Below are positions 1-8,910 of a stretch of DNA of 38,108 bases, piece by piece. Under the pieces are notes generated by a model. It saw only the letters and a program-made list of their open reading frames with translations, was not told the DNA's origin and ran no database searches. How positions within the stretch are numbered: the first letter of the stretch is position 1; the number at the start of each line of letters is the position of its first letter. Made by a program: the position numbers and the translations under genes. Origin of the DNA: UBA3206 sp963623875 (lineage in GTDB: Bacteria; Bacillota_I; Bacilli_A; Acholeplasmatales; Anaeroplasmataceae); contig CAVFNL010000012.1 in the NCBI GenBank assembly GCA_963623875.1, positions 1 to 38,108 of the forward strand, in the 5' to 3' direction.

Positions 1-4
1 CAAT

Positions 5-47
5 TGGTTCATTTTTTCCTGACCAAACTGGTTTATTTTATCTTGAC
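5..47. repeat. Two degenerate direct repeats, 24-bp period, at the window edge
   Basis: Positions 5-23 and 29-47 match at 16 of 19 bases and share the pattern TGGTTYATTTTWTCYTGAC. Closely spaced degenerate repeats of this kind occur at the ends of some insertion sequences (for example the IS21 type), but no transposase or inverted repeat can be seen in the window. The rest of the stretch up to 220 is AT-rich and shows nothing I can name. Confidence 0.3.
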
Positions 48-220
48 ACTTTCATAAGAAATCAAATTTTGCATGTTTTAGGAAATAATATATCAATTAA
101 AAAGCCTTTACTTTGAATTTTATTTATTTTAATTTCATACTGCTTTTTGTTCAAAATTTCTTTAATGCCTATATATTACAATCAATCTCTTTTATATTTC
201 ATTGATTTTATTTTTAATTT

Positions 221-2026
221 TTAAAATAAGAATTTAAAAATTAAGGCAAAGAATGACATTATCAATTCAAAAAAATCTTTTATAGATTTCAAAAACCTTT
301 TCCCTCCACTTACTTTTTCATCTACATTCTCTACTTCTTTTTCTTTAACTTCAATATTATATATTTCTTGATATTCTGTACCATTTGCATCTTTAGTTTT
401 CATATTTACTTCATAAATACCTACCTCAAATGGGGTTTTAAAATAATTCGATGTTACTTCGGATATCATTTGATCATTATATGTATTATCTGATATTTCA
501 CGAAGAAAAGAAATAAGTTCGGCTTCACTTAAGGAATGATCATTAAATATTATGATGTTGTTATTGTAATATTTAATTTTAGCTTCTGATACTACATTTA
601 TTTCAAGAGATGCACTCTCTTCATTGCCACTGATATCAATAACTTTAATAAATACTTTATACACACCTTTTATATTATAATTTTCTTCATATTCTGATTT
701 ATCAATTTCTACTTTATATTTATTTTTTTCATTAATAACCACATTATTTAATATTTCATTATCAGAAAGTAACACAAGTGTTGTAGTTTTTATATTTTTT
801 GCGATGATTTCAGGTTTGATATCATCATAAACCTCAATTGATATTTCATATGTTTTAGCGTTAGAAAATTTATCTTCTACAGCAATTTGATATGAATAAA
901 TTCCTACAATATCAAATGATTTAGTATATAAATCAGATATTACTTCATATTTATATGATGAATAATCGTCAATTCCAATTTGTTCTATAATATCTTTTTC
1001 GCTTAATATTTCATGGTACGTTGTTTTTATTTGGCTTTTACTTATTGTAGGTGCTGTGATGTCCGCAACTTCAAATTTAACACGTTTAGCCATTCCGTAC
1101 CCTCTTGAATTAATAATAGTTGCCTCTACATAATACTCTTTACACTCTAATTTAGATTCATCATAATTTGTATTAAATGATATATTCTTAGATATATCTT
1201 TATCTATACTATCATATGCATAAAAACATTTCTTTATATCATCAAATGGTGTGACATTATAAACATCATATTTATCTTTTATTCCATCACACCTAATAGA
1301 AGGTGACATTTCTTCATCATAGAGCACATTAATAGTTAAAGTTAAATAATCTTCATTAGAATAATCATCATATATTCTATAGACAACTTCATATTCTCCA
1401 TTTACCATATAATTATTTGTATAACTATCTTTATACACTTCGATATAATATTTATTGAATGATGTAATATCAAATATAGAAAAATCTCTTACATCATATA
1501 AATTACCAAATGCATTTATATTATCATTATAGTTTACAATAAAATATTCATCATAAACATCCATTTTAAAATTAGTAATGTTAATCTGTTTAATCCTGCA
1601 AGAATAAACATTCATTCCAGAAAACTCATTTATCGAAATATAATCCATAAAATACATGTATTTATATCCTTTATTTTTAAGCATCAAATCAAAAGAACCT
1701 TTTAATTCAGCACCGCCATTATCCATAGGTGTACTTTTATCATCTGAATAATATCTATCATCATTCTTATCTAAATAAATATTTGAAAAACACACCATAG
1801 CATAAGAATCTATAGTTCCTTTAAGATGTATAAATGTTTTATTTTCAACATCAAATGCCTCATACATTATGGGTCCTTCAAAAAACAAACCTTCTTCTAT
1901 GTACTCTCCATATATATGCACACTATATTTTACATTAGATGGATTACTAGATTCTGCATTAGCTTCTTTATAAAAGCCTAAAATAAATAATATTATTATA
2001 AAGCCTAAAAAAAATTTTTTCTTCAT
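221..2026 (-). CDS. Secreted Ig-like (DUF5011-type) surface protein
   Basis: A 601-residue exported protein of unknown function. Residues 1-24 are a clear signal peptide (KKK followed by a hydrophobic core ending ANA). The middle and C-terminal parts contain beta-rich modules of about 80 residues, each opening with a D-x-x-x-P-x-I motif (DITAPTI, DDIKPEI). Each ends in an alternating strand such as GVYKVFIKVIDISGN, typical of DUF5011/HYR-like Ig folds in bacterial surface proteins. The protein ends in about 20 hydrophobic residues (FFELIMSFFALIFKFLF), with no LPXTG motif, so it may be held by a C-terminal membrane anchor. The ATG is preceded by GAGGTG at good spacing. A promoter (TTGTTC, 16-bp spacer, TATAAA) lies just after the map terminator, so it is probably a single-gene unit. 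The binding target cannot be read from the sequence. Confidence 0.75.
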   Translation of the reverse strand: MKKKFFLGFIIILFILGFYKEANAESSNPSNVKYSVHIYGEYIEEGLFFEGPIMYEAFDVENKTFIHLKGTIDSYAMVCFSNIYLDKNDDRYYSDDKSTPMDNGGAELKGSFDLMLKNKGYKYMYFMDYISINEFSGMNVYSCRIKQINITNFKMDVYDEYFIVNYNDNINAFGNLYDVRDFSIFDITSFNKYYIEVYKDSYTNNYMVNGEYEVVYRIYDDYSNEDYLTLTINVLYDEEMSPSIRCDGIKDKYDVYNVTPFDDIKKCFYAYDSIDKDISKNISFNTNYDESKLECKEYYVEATIINSRGYGMAKRVKFEVADITAPTISKSQIKTTYHEILSEKDIIEQIGIDDYSSYKYEVISDLYTKSFDIVGIYSYQIAVEDKFSNAKTYEISIEVYDDIKPEIIAKNIKTTTLVLLSDNEILNNVVINEKNKYKVEIDKSEYEENYNIKGVYKVFIKVIDISGNEESASLEINVVSEAKIKYYNNNIIIFNDHSLSEAELISFLREISDNTYNDQMISEVTSNYFKTPFEVGIYEVNMKTKDANGTEYQEIYNIEVKEKEVENVDEKVSGGKRFLKSIKDFFELIMSFFALIFKFLF

Positions 2027-2084
2027 TATAACACCTCAGTATATATATTTACTTTTGGTTTATAATTTTACTAATAATAAGAAC

Positions 2085-2115
2085 AAAAAAAGCTAAAACC
2101 AATTGGTCTTAGCCT
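2085..2115 (-). terminator. Rho-independent terminator after map
   Basis: On the minus strand GCTAAGACC and GGTTTTAGC form a 9-bp stem with G-U pairs around an AATT loop, followed by seven Ts. It sits directly after the map stop codon. The next gene's -35 element overlaps its T tract. Confidence 0.85.
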
Positions 2116-2121
2116 TTATAA

Positions 2122-2997
2122 TTATGCTGATACTACTTCTACACTCTCATCATAATTTATTACTATTGTATGTTCCCATTGAGCTGAAAGTTTACCATCT
2201 ACTGTATAAGATGACCATGTATCACCTGGTTTAAATCTTATACCTTTTTTACCTTCATTAATCATAGGTTCAATTGTAAACACCATTCCTGGTACTATAA
2301 GTTCTCTATCTTTATGTTCATCATAGTGTAGGATATATGGATCTTCATGCATTTTAAATCCTACACCATGTCCACAATATTCTTCTACAACACTATATCC
2401 ATTTTTGTGTGCAATAGTCTCTATAACCTTACCAAAATCAGAAACTCTTGTCTCCCATGGAACTATTATTTTAATTGCTTCTTCTAAGCATTCTTTTGTA
2501 ACTTCTACAAGTTTTTTAGCATTCTCTGATACTTCACCTATCATATACATTCTAGACGCATCGGCATAATAACCATTATATTCTGTTGTAACATCAACAT
2601 TAATAATATCTCCATCTTTTAATATAACATCTTTTCGTGGTATACCATGACATATTACATCATTTACTGCAGTACAAATTCTTTTAGGATATCCTTCGTA
2701 ATTAAAATCTGCAGAATGGGCATTATGTTCTTCTAAATATTTTGCACACATATTATCAATATCTTCAGTTGATATTCCAGCTTTAATATTATCTTTTACA
2801 AGTTCTAACAACCCATTGTTTATAACAGCTGCGGCTTTAATCCCTTCAATATCTTTCTTATTTTTTATCATCTTATGAGTTGGTATAACATATCCTTCTT
2901 TTCTATATGCTTCAAGTCTTTGATCAAAAATGTAATGACATTTTTTATAAGGATCTCCACTTCCACACCAACATAATTTATCTTTTTTTTGTTTCAT
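2122..2997 (-). CDS. map: Methionine aminopeptidase with N-terminal SEC-C zinc motif
   Basis: Removes the initiator methionine from nascent proteins (type I MetAP). Residues 1-40 hold a SEC-C motif (CWCGSGDPYKKCH), a zinc module found as an N-terminal extension in some bacterial MetAPs and thought to help ribosome or protein contact. The catalytic pita-bread fold follows. Metal ligands are visible in VDVTTEYNGYYAD, the GHGVGFKMHEDP histidine, FTIEPM and QWEHT. At 291 residues it is the length expected for the SEC-C-tagged form. The start has AGAGGT upstream. It lies 15 bases after a 40-codon membrane peptide gene and is probably cotranscribed with it. A strong terminator follows. Confidence 0.95.
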   Translation of the reverse strand: MKQKKDKLCWCGSGDPYKKCHYIFDQRLEAYRKEGYVIPTHKMIKNKKDIEGIKAAAVINNGLLELVKDNIKAGISTEDIDNMCAKYLEEHNAHSADFNYEGYPKRICTAVNDVICHGIPRKDVILKDGDIINVDVTTEYNGYYADASRMYMIGEVSENAKKLVEVTKECLEEAIKIIVPWETRVSDFGKVIETIAHKNGYSVVEEYCGHGVGFKMHEDPYILHYDEHKDRELIVPGMVFTIEPMINEGKKGIRFKPGDTWSSYTVDGKLSAQWEHTIVINYDESVEVVSA

Positions 2998-3012
2998 CTT
3001 AATACCTCTAAT

Positions 3013-3135
3013 CTATAAATGTCTTTTGTGTCTACCATCATATAAAAATATAAAAATTAATAATGCTAGAACAACAAAGAAAATTATAAGTCCTACAATA
3101 AGTCCTATATTTACACCTTTTGAAAATAAAAACAT
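3013..3135 (-). CDS. 40-residue single-pass membrane peptide
   Basis: A short ORF beginning MFLFSKGVNIGLIVGL. Residues 10-31 form one continuous hydrophobic helix (GLIVGLIIFFVVLALLIFIFLY). A basic tail DGRHKRHL follows, so the C-terminus is expected on the cytoplasmic side. Translation is well supported: AGAGGAG lies 7 bases before the ATG. The stop is 15 bases before the map start, so the two probably share a transcript. A -10-like TATAAT lies about 45 bases upstream. I do not recognise a family. The helix has no Gln/Asn-rich or toxin-like tail, so a type I toxin is only one of several possibilities. Confidence 0.6.
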   Translation of the reverse strand: MFLFSKGVNIGLIVGLIIFFVVLALLIFIFLYDGRHKRHL

Positions 3136-3278
3136 GACTAAACTCCTCTTAAATAATACTCTTACATGATTATATATTACTAACTTCTCTTTTTATATTC
3201 TATCATAATTTTAAAAAAATTTTAATAAATATGTGTTTGTGTTAAATTTTTTTAATAGAGTTTTTTAATCATCAGTAT

Positions 3279-3309
3279 AAAAAACAAGGTGTCTATTCAT
3301 AGACACCTT
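3279..3309 (-). terminator. Terminator after the BspA-like gene
   Basis: A perfect 10-bp stem AAGGTGTCTA/TAGACACCTT around a 4-base loop, followed on the minus strand by GTTTTTT. It lies just after the stop of the surface-protein gene. Confidence 0.85.
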
Positions 3310-3324
3310 ATATTTTATTAATTA

Positions 3325-4566
3325 TTAAGAATTTGCCCAAGCAGTCGGAACTCCATCAACGTAATGCCAGTAATTGTTTTCTGTATCAGTAGGTTCAGAT
3401 TCACTATAATAATATTTTATCATAAGTACTCTATCACTTCCGCCATCTATTAAATCATTAGCACTATGAATAGAAATATTCCATTCATCTTTTGTTCCTT
3501 TAAAGTAAATAGCATACACTTTACCCCAACCAGTATATGAAAATGTCATACTACCTATATATGTTAAATTTTTAGAAAATACTAACTTATTTAAGCTTGT
3601 ACAATTACTAAACATGTATGAATAGTCAGCCAATGATGTTATTCCAGCCCCTATTTCTACTCTTTCCAAACTAGTACAACCATAAAATATTGAATTACCT
3701 AGTGTTGTTACACTATCAGGAATTACTACAGTTTTTATAGTAGTGTTATCTCTAAATGCATCTGTTACAATAGAAGTTACAGGCTTTCCTTCATTAGTTG
3801 AAGGTATAATAATATCTGTATCAGTACAAGTTCCAATACCAGATACAATATAAGAATTTCCATCTTCACTTAGAGTATATGCTAAACCTTTACTATAAGT
3901 ATTCAATACCACGCTTGATTTATCTGTTATTTCAGTTGTAGCATTTGCATCACTAAAATATTTATCACATACTGAGCATGACCAATATTCTATACTACCA
4001 TTCTCTGTACTTGTTTCACTAACTGCTTCATGATGAACAAGCGCATGGCTTGCGGCAATCTTTAATGCTTCAAGTGTTGTTTCTATTGTTCCGGCTTCAT
4101 CTGTGTATAATTTATTACATGAAGAACATTTATAATAAGCCTTCATTCCATCAGTTGTACAAGTTGCGTCTACTTTCGCAACAGCTACTAGTGTATGTGT
4201 ATGTGGTATTACTGCAATCTCTTGTGTTTCTACATAACTACATACAGTGCATGTTCTCTTCTTGCTTCCTTTTGTAGAAGTAGTTGCTTCACTGACTACA
4301 ACCCAATCTCCAAAAGTATGTTTTTCCTTATCACTTACTTTGCTTGTGTGTTTACAAGTAGCTTCATGATAATGATTTGTATCATCATACGACCAAGTAG
4401 TAGCATATGTATGCTTATGTCCGCTACATGTTGCAAGTGACACTATTAGAATAATTACAACTATTGCTGCTGCTACTGCAGACGCAATCTTTGTCCAAAA
4501 ATAATTATTCTTTTTAAATAAATTTTTTGCTTTTGTTAAAAAAGTTTCTTTTTCATTTGAATCCAT
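3325..4566 (-). CDS. BspA-like leucine-rich-repeat surface protein
   Basis: A 413-residue membrane-anchored surface protein. The N-terminus is charged and cytoplasmic, followed by one transmembrane helix at about residues 23-46 (ASAVAAAIVVIILIVSLATC). Next come His/Cys-rich modules: H-x-H-T-Y repeats and paired Cys-x-x-Cys such as CTVCSY, CSSCNK and CSVCDK. These recur in BspA-like proteins of gut Firmicutes. The C-terminal half carries LRR_5 repeats (TDAFRDNTTIKTVVIPDSVT, FYGCTSLERVEIGAGIT, FSNCTSLNKLVFSKNLT). BspA-family LRRs are linked to adhesion in other bacteria, but no ligand can be inferred here. I placed the start at the internal ATG because GAGAAGG stands just before it. The longer frame would begin inside the promoter homopolymer. 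It is a single gene between its own promoter and terminator. Confidence 0.85.
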   Translation of the reverse strand: MDSNEKETFLTKAKNLFKKNNYFWTKIASAVAAAIVVIILIVSLATCSGHKHTYATTWSYDDTNHYHEATCKHTSKVSDKEKHTFGDWVVVSEATTSTKGSKKRTCTVCSYVETQEIAVIPHTHTLVAVAKVDATCTTDGMKAYYKCSSCNKLYTDEAGTIETTLEALKIAASHALVHHEAVSETSTENGSIEYWSCSVCDKYFSDANATTEITDKSSVVLNTYSKGLAYTLSEDGNSYIVSGIGTCTDTDIIIPSTNEGKPVTSIVTDAFRDNTTIKTVVIPDSVTTLGNSIFYGCTSLERVEIGAGITSLADYSYMFSNCTSLNKLVFSKNLTYIGSMTFSYTGWGKVYAIYFKGTKDEWNISIHSANDLIDGGSDRVLMIKYYYSESEPTDTENNYWHYVDGVPTAWANS

Positions 4567-4583
4567 AATATTCACCTTCTCTT

Positions 4584-4617
4584 TGTATAGTTTAGAGAAA
4601 AAAAAAAAAAAAATCAA
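4584..4617 (-). promoter_or_regulatory. BspA-like gene promoter with T16 tract between -35 and -10
   Basis: On the minus strand TTGATT (4617-4612) is followed by exactly 17 bases and then TAAACT (4594-4589), with TATACA overlapping just downstream. The plus strand has 16 consecutive As (4598-4613), so 14 of the 17 spacer bases are Ts. Length changes in the tract would alter promoter spacing directly. Confidence 0.5.
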
Positions 4618-4734
4618 GTCTTAGTACATGATTTTATGAAAATATATGAAACATTTATAATACTATTATTAAAGTCAATATGCATTTGTACAATTTAACG
4701 CAGTCAAAATCTACATTCCTTTATTCTTAACAAG

Positions 4735-4761
4735 TAAAAAAAAATCGTTTTAAACGATTTA
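4735..4761 (-). terminator. Terminator after tRNA-Gln
   Basis: Stem AAATCGTTT/AAACGATTT with a one-base centre, followed on the minus strand by a run of Ts. It lies about 10 bases past the encoded CCA of the tRNA. Confidence 0.8.
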
Positions 4762-4770
4762 TTTTAAAGC

Positions 4771-4845
4771 TGGCAGGACTAGCTGGATTCGAACCAGCGC
4801 GTGAGGGAGTCAAAGTCCCTTGCCTTACCGCTTGGCTATAGTCCT
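4771..4845 (-). tRNA. tRNA-Gln (UUG)
   Basis: A complete 75-nt cloverleaf with an encoded CCA end. The acceptor stem is AGGACTA/TAGTCCT. The anticodon stem is AGGGA/TCCCT with loop CTTTGAC, giving anticodon UUG. The T arm is GCTGG TTCGAAT CCAGC. A promoter (TTGATT, 16-bp spacer, TATAAT at 4863-4890) lies just upstream and a terminator just downstream, so it is a single-tRNA unit. Confidence 0.97.
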
Positions 4846-4862
4846 ATATCAATACCCTTCTA

Positions 4863-4890
4863 ATTATACAATAAAAACGAAAGAAATCAA
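4863..4890 (-). promoter_or_regulatory. tRNA-Gln promoter
   Basis: Minus-strand TTGATT (4890-4885) and TATAAT (4868-4863), separated by 16 bases, about 18 bases before the tRNA 5' end. Confidence 0.75.
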
Positions 4891-4916
4891 GACTAAATTT
4901 TATTTTTTAAGCCAAC

Positions 4917-4947
4917 TTGAGGTAGCCATAACAAAGACTACCTCAAA
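4917..4947 (-). terminator. Stem-loop after nrnA, probable weak terminator
   Basis: TTGAGGTAG and CTACCTCAA form a perfect 9-bp stem with a 12-base loop, starting just after the nrnA stop codon. The minus-strand tail lacks a clean T run, so termination may be weak, or the hairpin may only protect the 3' end. Confidence 0.45.
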
Positions 4948-4951
4948 TTAA

Positions 4952-5890
4952 TTAATTTTCACTATTGTTTATACATTCCATCATATCAGAAATAAATACT
5001 TCCATTTCATCCCATGATTTTATGGTTGCGCCTGATGCCATTTGGTGTCCTCCACCATTATATTTTTCTGCAAGAATGTTTATAATAGGTCCTTTACTTC
5101 TTATCCTTATTTTAATTTTTCCATCACTATATTCAATAAAAAGTGCCCACGTTTTAATACCTTTTATTGTAGACATAAGATTTACAGTGTTAGCCGCATC
5201 CTCTTCAGATACATTGTACTTTAAAATCTCATCTTGAGTAATTTTCACATATGCAAACTTTTTATCAACTAATTTAAAATTAGATAAAACATATCCCTTC
5301 ATACGGAGTGATTCTTCACTATCTACGGCTAGGTTGTTATCTATTTCTTGTGGCTTTACACCGATTGATATAAGTTTTCCTGCGACTTTAAAAGTACGCT
5401 CTGTAATTGAATCGAATTTAAACCTACCTGTATCTGTAACCATACCTGTGTATAGTGGAATAGCTGCGCTAAGTGGCACTTCTAGATTTAGATTAAATGC
5501 CATATTAGCGATTATTTCTGCACAAGATGAGCAGTCTGACTCAATATGCTCATGCGATGCGAATTCTTCTACTTTAATATGGTGATCTATTCTTAAGCTA
5601 TCTTTGCTAAGATTAAATCTTTTATCTGATGCTCTATCCTTATTCGCAAGATCTACAATAATAGATAAAGCTCCATCAAATTTATCATCTTCTACTTCAT
5701 CAACTAAGCCTAAAAAACTTAAATACAAACTATTTTCGCCAACTATATAAACACTTTTGTTAGGCCAATTAGCTTTTATTATTTCTTTTAAACCAATTTG
5801 TGAACCGAGACAATCTCCATCAGGACGTTCATGTCCATGAATTATAATAGTATCATATTTTTCTATTTTATTTTTTATTTCTTCGTACAT
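4952..5890 (-). CDS. nrnA: DHH/DHHA1 phosphoesterase, NrnA-type oligoribonuclease/pAp phosphatase
   Basis: A 312-residue cytoplasmic enzyme that degrades 2-5-nt RNAs and dephosphorylates pAp; NrnA replaces Orn in Bacilli. DHH-domain metal motifs are visible: IIHGHERPDGDCLGS near residue 20, a VDLAN aspartate, and the signature DHH at about residues 101-103 (LRIDHHIK). The C-terminal DHHA1 domain has the GGGHQMASGA glycine-rich substrate motif. The length fits NrnA (about 310) rather than the larger GdpP. The start is supported by GAGGGTG upstream. A TGTTATACT extended -10 (5907-5915) lies between the asnS terminator and this gene, so it has its own promoter. pAp-specific versus oligoRNA activity cannot be separated by sequence. 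Confidence 0.93.
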   Translation of the reverse strand: MYEEIKNKIEKYDTIIIHGHERPDGDCLGSQIGLKEIIKANWPNKSVYIVGENSLYLSFLGLVDEVEDDKFDGALSIIVDLANKDRASDKRFNLSKDSLRIDHHIKVEEFASHEHIESDCSSCAEIIANMAFNLNLEVPLSAAIPLYTGMVTDTGRFKFDSITERTFKVAGKLISIGVKPQEIDNNLAVDSEESLRMKGYVLSNFKLVDKKFAYVKITQDEILKYNVSEEDAANTVNLMSTIKGIKTWALFIEYSDGKIKIRIRSKGPIINILAEKYNGGGHQMASGATIKSWDEMEVFISDMMECINNSEN

Positions 5891-5924
5891 AAAAACACCC
5901 TCTTCTAGTATAACATAACCATAT

Positions 5925-5951
5925 AAAAATACTACGGAAAAACCGTAGTAT
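5925..5951 (-). terminator. Terminator after asnS
   Basis: Stem ATACTACGG/CCGTAGTAT with an AT-only loop, followed on the minus strand by TTTTATAT. Confidence 0.85.
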
Positions 5952-5957
5952 TATATT

Positions 5958-7337
5958 TTAGTATTCACAATTCTTTGGAGTACGTGGATATGGAATAACA
6001 TCACGTATGTTTTCAACACCTGTAAGATACATTACAAGTCTTTCAAATCCCATACCAAATCCTGAGTGAATGTTTCCGCCATATCTTCTTGTATCAAGAT
6101 ACCAATCAATTGGTTCTTTATTTACATCAAGTTCTTCCATACGTTTTAATAGTGTATCTAAGTTCTCTTCTCTTTGAGATCCACCCATTAATTCTCCTGC
6201 ACCTGGCACAAGTAAATCAACTGCCGCAACTGTCTTATTATCAGAGTTTACTTTCATATACCAAGCCTTAATATCTTTAGGCCAATCTGTTACAAATACA
6301 GGTCCGTTGAAATGTGATGTTAACCATACCTCATGTTCATGAGCTATATCATCATCATATGATGGTTCAAATTCCCATTTTTTACCTGCATTTAATAATA
6401 AATCTATTACATCATGATGCTTAATTCTTACAAAGCGTGATGATGTGATATCAGTTAATCTCTTTTTCAAACCTTTTTCAATAAATTGATCGCAGAAATC
6501 AATTTCATCACTACATTTATCTAATACATAATTAATAACATATTTAAGCATTTCTTCTTCAATATCCATAAGACCATCTAAATCGCAGAATGCCATTTCT
6601 GGCTCTATCATCCAGAACTCATTCGCATGAGTTTTGTTGTTTGAATTTTCAGTTCTGAATGTAGGTCCAAATGTATAAATATCAGAGAATGCCATCGCAA
6701 ATGTTTCTCCTTGAAGTTGTCCTGATCCTGTAATGTATGCTTGTTTTGAGAATAAATCTTTAGAAAAATCAGTATTTCCCTTATCATCTTTTGGTAAGTT
6801 ATTCATATCAAGTGTTGTAACTTTAAACATTTGATCAGACCCTTCACAGTCAGCACATGTGATAAGTGGTGTATGAACATATAAATATCCATTTGATTGG
6901 AAATATTCATGAATTGCCATAGCCGCAGTAGAACGTATTCTAAATACTGCATTAAATTTATTTGTTCTAGGACGTAAGTGTGCATACTCACGTAAGAATT
7001 CAGGAGTGTGACGCTTAGGTTGGATTGGATAGTTTTCAGGACAATCCCCTAACATAACTATCTCTTTAGCATGAAGTTCAAGAGGTTGTTTAGCTTCTGG
7101 TGTTAAGATTATATCACCTACAACCTTAACAGACATACCTACTCTAAACTTTGATACTTCTTCAAAATTTTCTATTTTATTATCATATACAACTTGCATA
7201 TTAAGGATTGTAGATCCATCATTTATATTTAAAAATCCAAATTGTGATTGAGCTCTATTTGTTCTAACCCATCCATAAATTGTAGCTTCTTTTGCAGTTT
7301 TTTGACTAAATAATGTTTTAATTTTATCTCTTTTCAT
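5958..7337 (-). CDS. asnS: Asparaginyl-tRNA synthetase
   Basis: Charges tRNA-Asn with asparagine (class IIb). An N-terminal OB-fold anticodon-binding domain covers about residues 15-110 (TIYGWVRTNRAQSQFGFLNINDGS). The class II catalytic core follows: motif 2 around TFGPTFRTENSNNKTHANEFWMIEPEM, and motif 3 GFGMGFERLVMYLTGVENIRDVIPYPRTP. At 459 residues it is full length. A longer upstream frame would run back through the T-box, so I chose the ATG preceded by AGAAAGGAAA. Expression should respond to uncharged tRNA-Asn through the T-box leader upstream. Confidence 0.98.
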   Translation of the reverse strand: MKRDKIKTLFSQKTAKEATIYGWVRTNRAQSQFGFLNINDGSTILNMQVVYDNKIENFEEVSKFRVGMSVKVVGDIILTPEAKQPLELHAKEIVMLGDCPENYPIQPKRHTPEFLREYAHLRPRTNKFNAVFRIRSTAAMAIHEYFQSNGYLYVHTPLITCADCEGSDQMFKVTTLDMNNLPKDDKGNTDFSKDLFSKQAYITGSGQLQGETFAMAFSDIYTFGPTFRTENSNNKTHANEFWMIEPEMAFCDLDGLMDIEEEMLKYVINYVLDKCSDEIDFCDQFIEKGLKKRLTDITSSRFVRIKHHDVIDLLLNAGKKWEFEPSYDDDIAHEHEVWLTSHFNGPVFVTDWPKDIKAWYMKVNSDNKTVAAVDLLVPGAGELMGGSQREENLDTLLKRMEELDVNKEPIDWYLDTRRYGGNIHSGFGMGFERLVMYLTGVENIRDVIPYPRTPKNCEY

Positions 7338-7355
7338 ATTACTTTTCCTTTCTAA

Positions 7356-7574
7356 ATAAAAAAATCGCCCTAAATTAAGGACGATTAATAACCGTGGTAC
7401 CACCTTAGTTCGAGTATACTCGCACTTTACTAATTAACGCTTAGACACGGATGGTTCTACTATAATTTCTTCCATCTCTTGAAGGTGTTAAAATTCTTAC
7501 CCATCCTATAGACTTTCACCAATTTATCTACTCTCTTGAAGGAATTTAATAAGATTTCTTCTTCTCATCGATTT
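7356..7574 (-). promoter_or_regulatory. T-box riboswitch leader of asnS
   Basis: The minus-strand leader contains the T-box antiterminator sequence AAGGTGGTACCACGG (7393-7407). The terminator stem TCGTCC/GGGCGA follows, with seven Ts. Upstream is a long Stem I region. Its 3' side shows ...TTTTAACACC, giving a candidate specifier codon AAC (asparagine) at 7487-7489, which matches the gene it controls. Uncharged tRNA-Asn would bind, stabilise the antiterminator and allow asnS transcription. Confidence 0.93.
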
Positions 7575-7580
7575 ATTCTT

Positions 7581-7608
7581 ATTATAAATATATAATTTAA
7601 ATTGTCAA
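7581..7608 (-). promoter_or_regulatory. asnS promoter
   Basis: Consensus TTGACA (7608-7603) and TATAAT (7586-7581) on the minus strand with a 16-bp spacer. The predicted start falls at the 5' end of the T-box leader. Confidence 0.85.
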
Positions 7609-7668
7609 TAATTCTTTAATTTTAAACGAACTTTTTAATTAATTATCAAGAAAGTTTCTAATTTAAAA

Positions 7669-8910
7669 TTATCTTTCATATATAATATCTACAATTTCTT
7701 TTTTATTTATTCTTTTTAAAATAATTAAATATGCAAATATAATAACAAACACAAAGATTGATAGTATTATTAATGGCGCAAATCCATTGTAATAAACACA
7801 CCTAACAGGTGTTATTTTCTTATTTACTAAATAATTAATTCCCTTATTTGCAAACACTTCTAGAATATTTGCTAAAATAAATGATAAGAAAATCATCAAA
7901 GAAATATCTAAAATATACATCATAATAATTTTATTTTTATTAATGCCTAAGGAACTTAATAATCCTAATACTGTTTTCTCTTTATTAAATATCGTATGAA
8001 TAAAATTAACAATAATTATAATGCTAATTAATAACATTATAACCCCTATACCAAACTCGATATAATATAGAGGTTCTAACCAACTAATACCTTTATCGAT
8101 TAAATAATTTTTATACATGTTTTCATCTAAATTATCATTTAAAAGCTTATTAATTGTCTTTATACTAGGTTTATAAATACTAACTCCATTTATTTTATTT
8201 GATATATCTCCTCTATATAATGCATAAATATTTTTCATGATAGATTCATTACATATTATTGAATTAGAAAATACAGAGTCATATATATATTTAACCTTAA
8301 AAGTATAAATGCCTTCATCATATTTATTATTATCACCTAAATATCTTATAAAACTTACATTAATTGTTGAGCCTAAAAGTTCTTGTGGATTAGACGTAAT
8401 CATTTTTGCTAATTCTAACCCTAATCCTATTTCATTATCATATAAAGTATCAAATGTAGCGTATAATTCTTTAAATTCTGAAAGTGGAGTTTGATGTAGG
8501 TAAATATTCCTTTTTTTATCACCTATTTTAATGTTTGTTGTTATGCTATCGGAAAAATATAGCATATCAAAAGTATCACTTGTCATATACATGCTTAAAA
8601 ATGTGAATCTATCACTTTCTAGTTTTACATTTTGATAATTTGTCTGATATATTCCTTTTATTATAAAATTATCAATTTTTCTATCAATTAATTCTTCTAT
8701 ATTACAAGATAATTTTGATGCAACAAAATCCGATATTAATATTTCATTATTTACTATATTATTTTGTCCATATAATATATTTCTTTTAGTATTAGATGAA
8801 ATATAAATTCTTTCAACAACAACATCATTAAGATTAATATCATAATCATAAAATATTGTATTACCTTTATTTTGATATTTTCCTAATTCTTTTAATGATA
8901 AAAAAGCCAA
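7669..8910 (-). pseudogene. 5'-truncated FtsX/MacB-type ABC permease
   Basis: An open frame of 413 codons encoding the back part of an FtsX-type permease. A long extracytoplasmic region (about residues 1-275) is followed by three transmembrane helices at about 285-305, 330-350 and 375-398. FtsX signatures around LGLLSSLGINKNKIIMMY are present. Intact members begin with a further N-terminal helix, often after a fused ATPase, and both are missing. The only near-terminal start is a TTG that lies inside the sensor-kinase terminator hairpin, with no Shine-Dalgarno sequence; a TAG sits immediately upstream. The first internal ATG is far downstream. I infer a deletion that removed the ATPase and first helix and joined the remnant to the kinase terminator. 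No internal stops are seen, so the loss may be recent, or an unusual start may be used. Confidence 0.65.
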
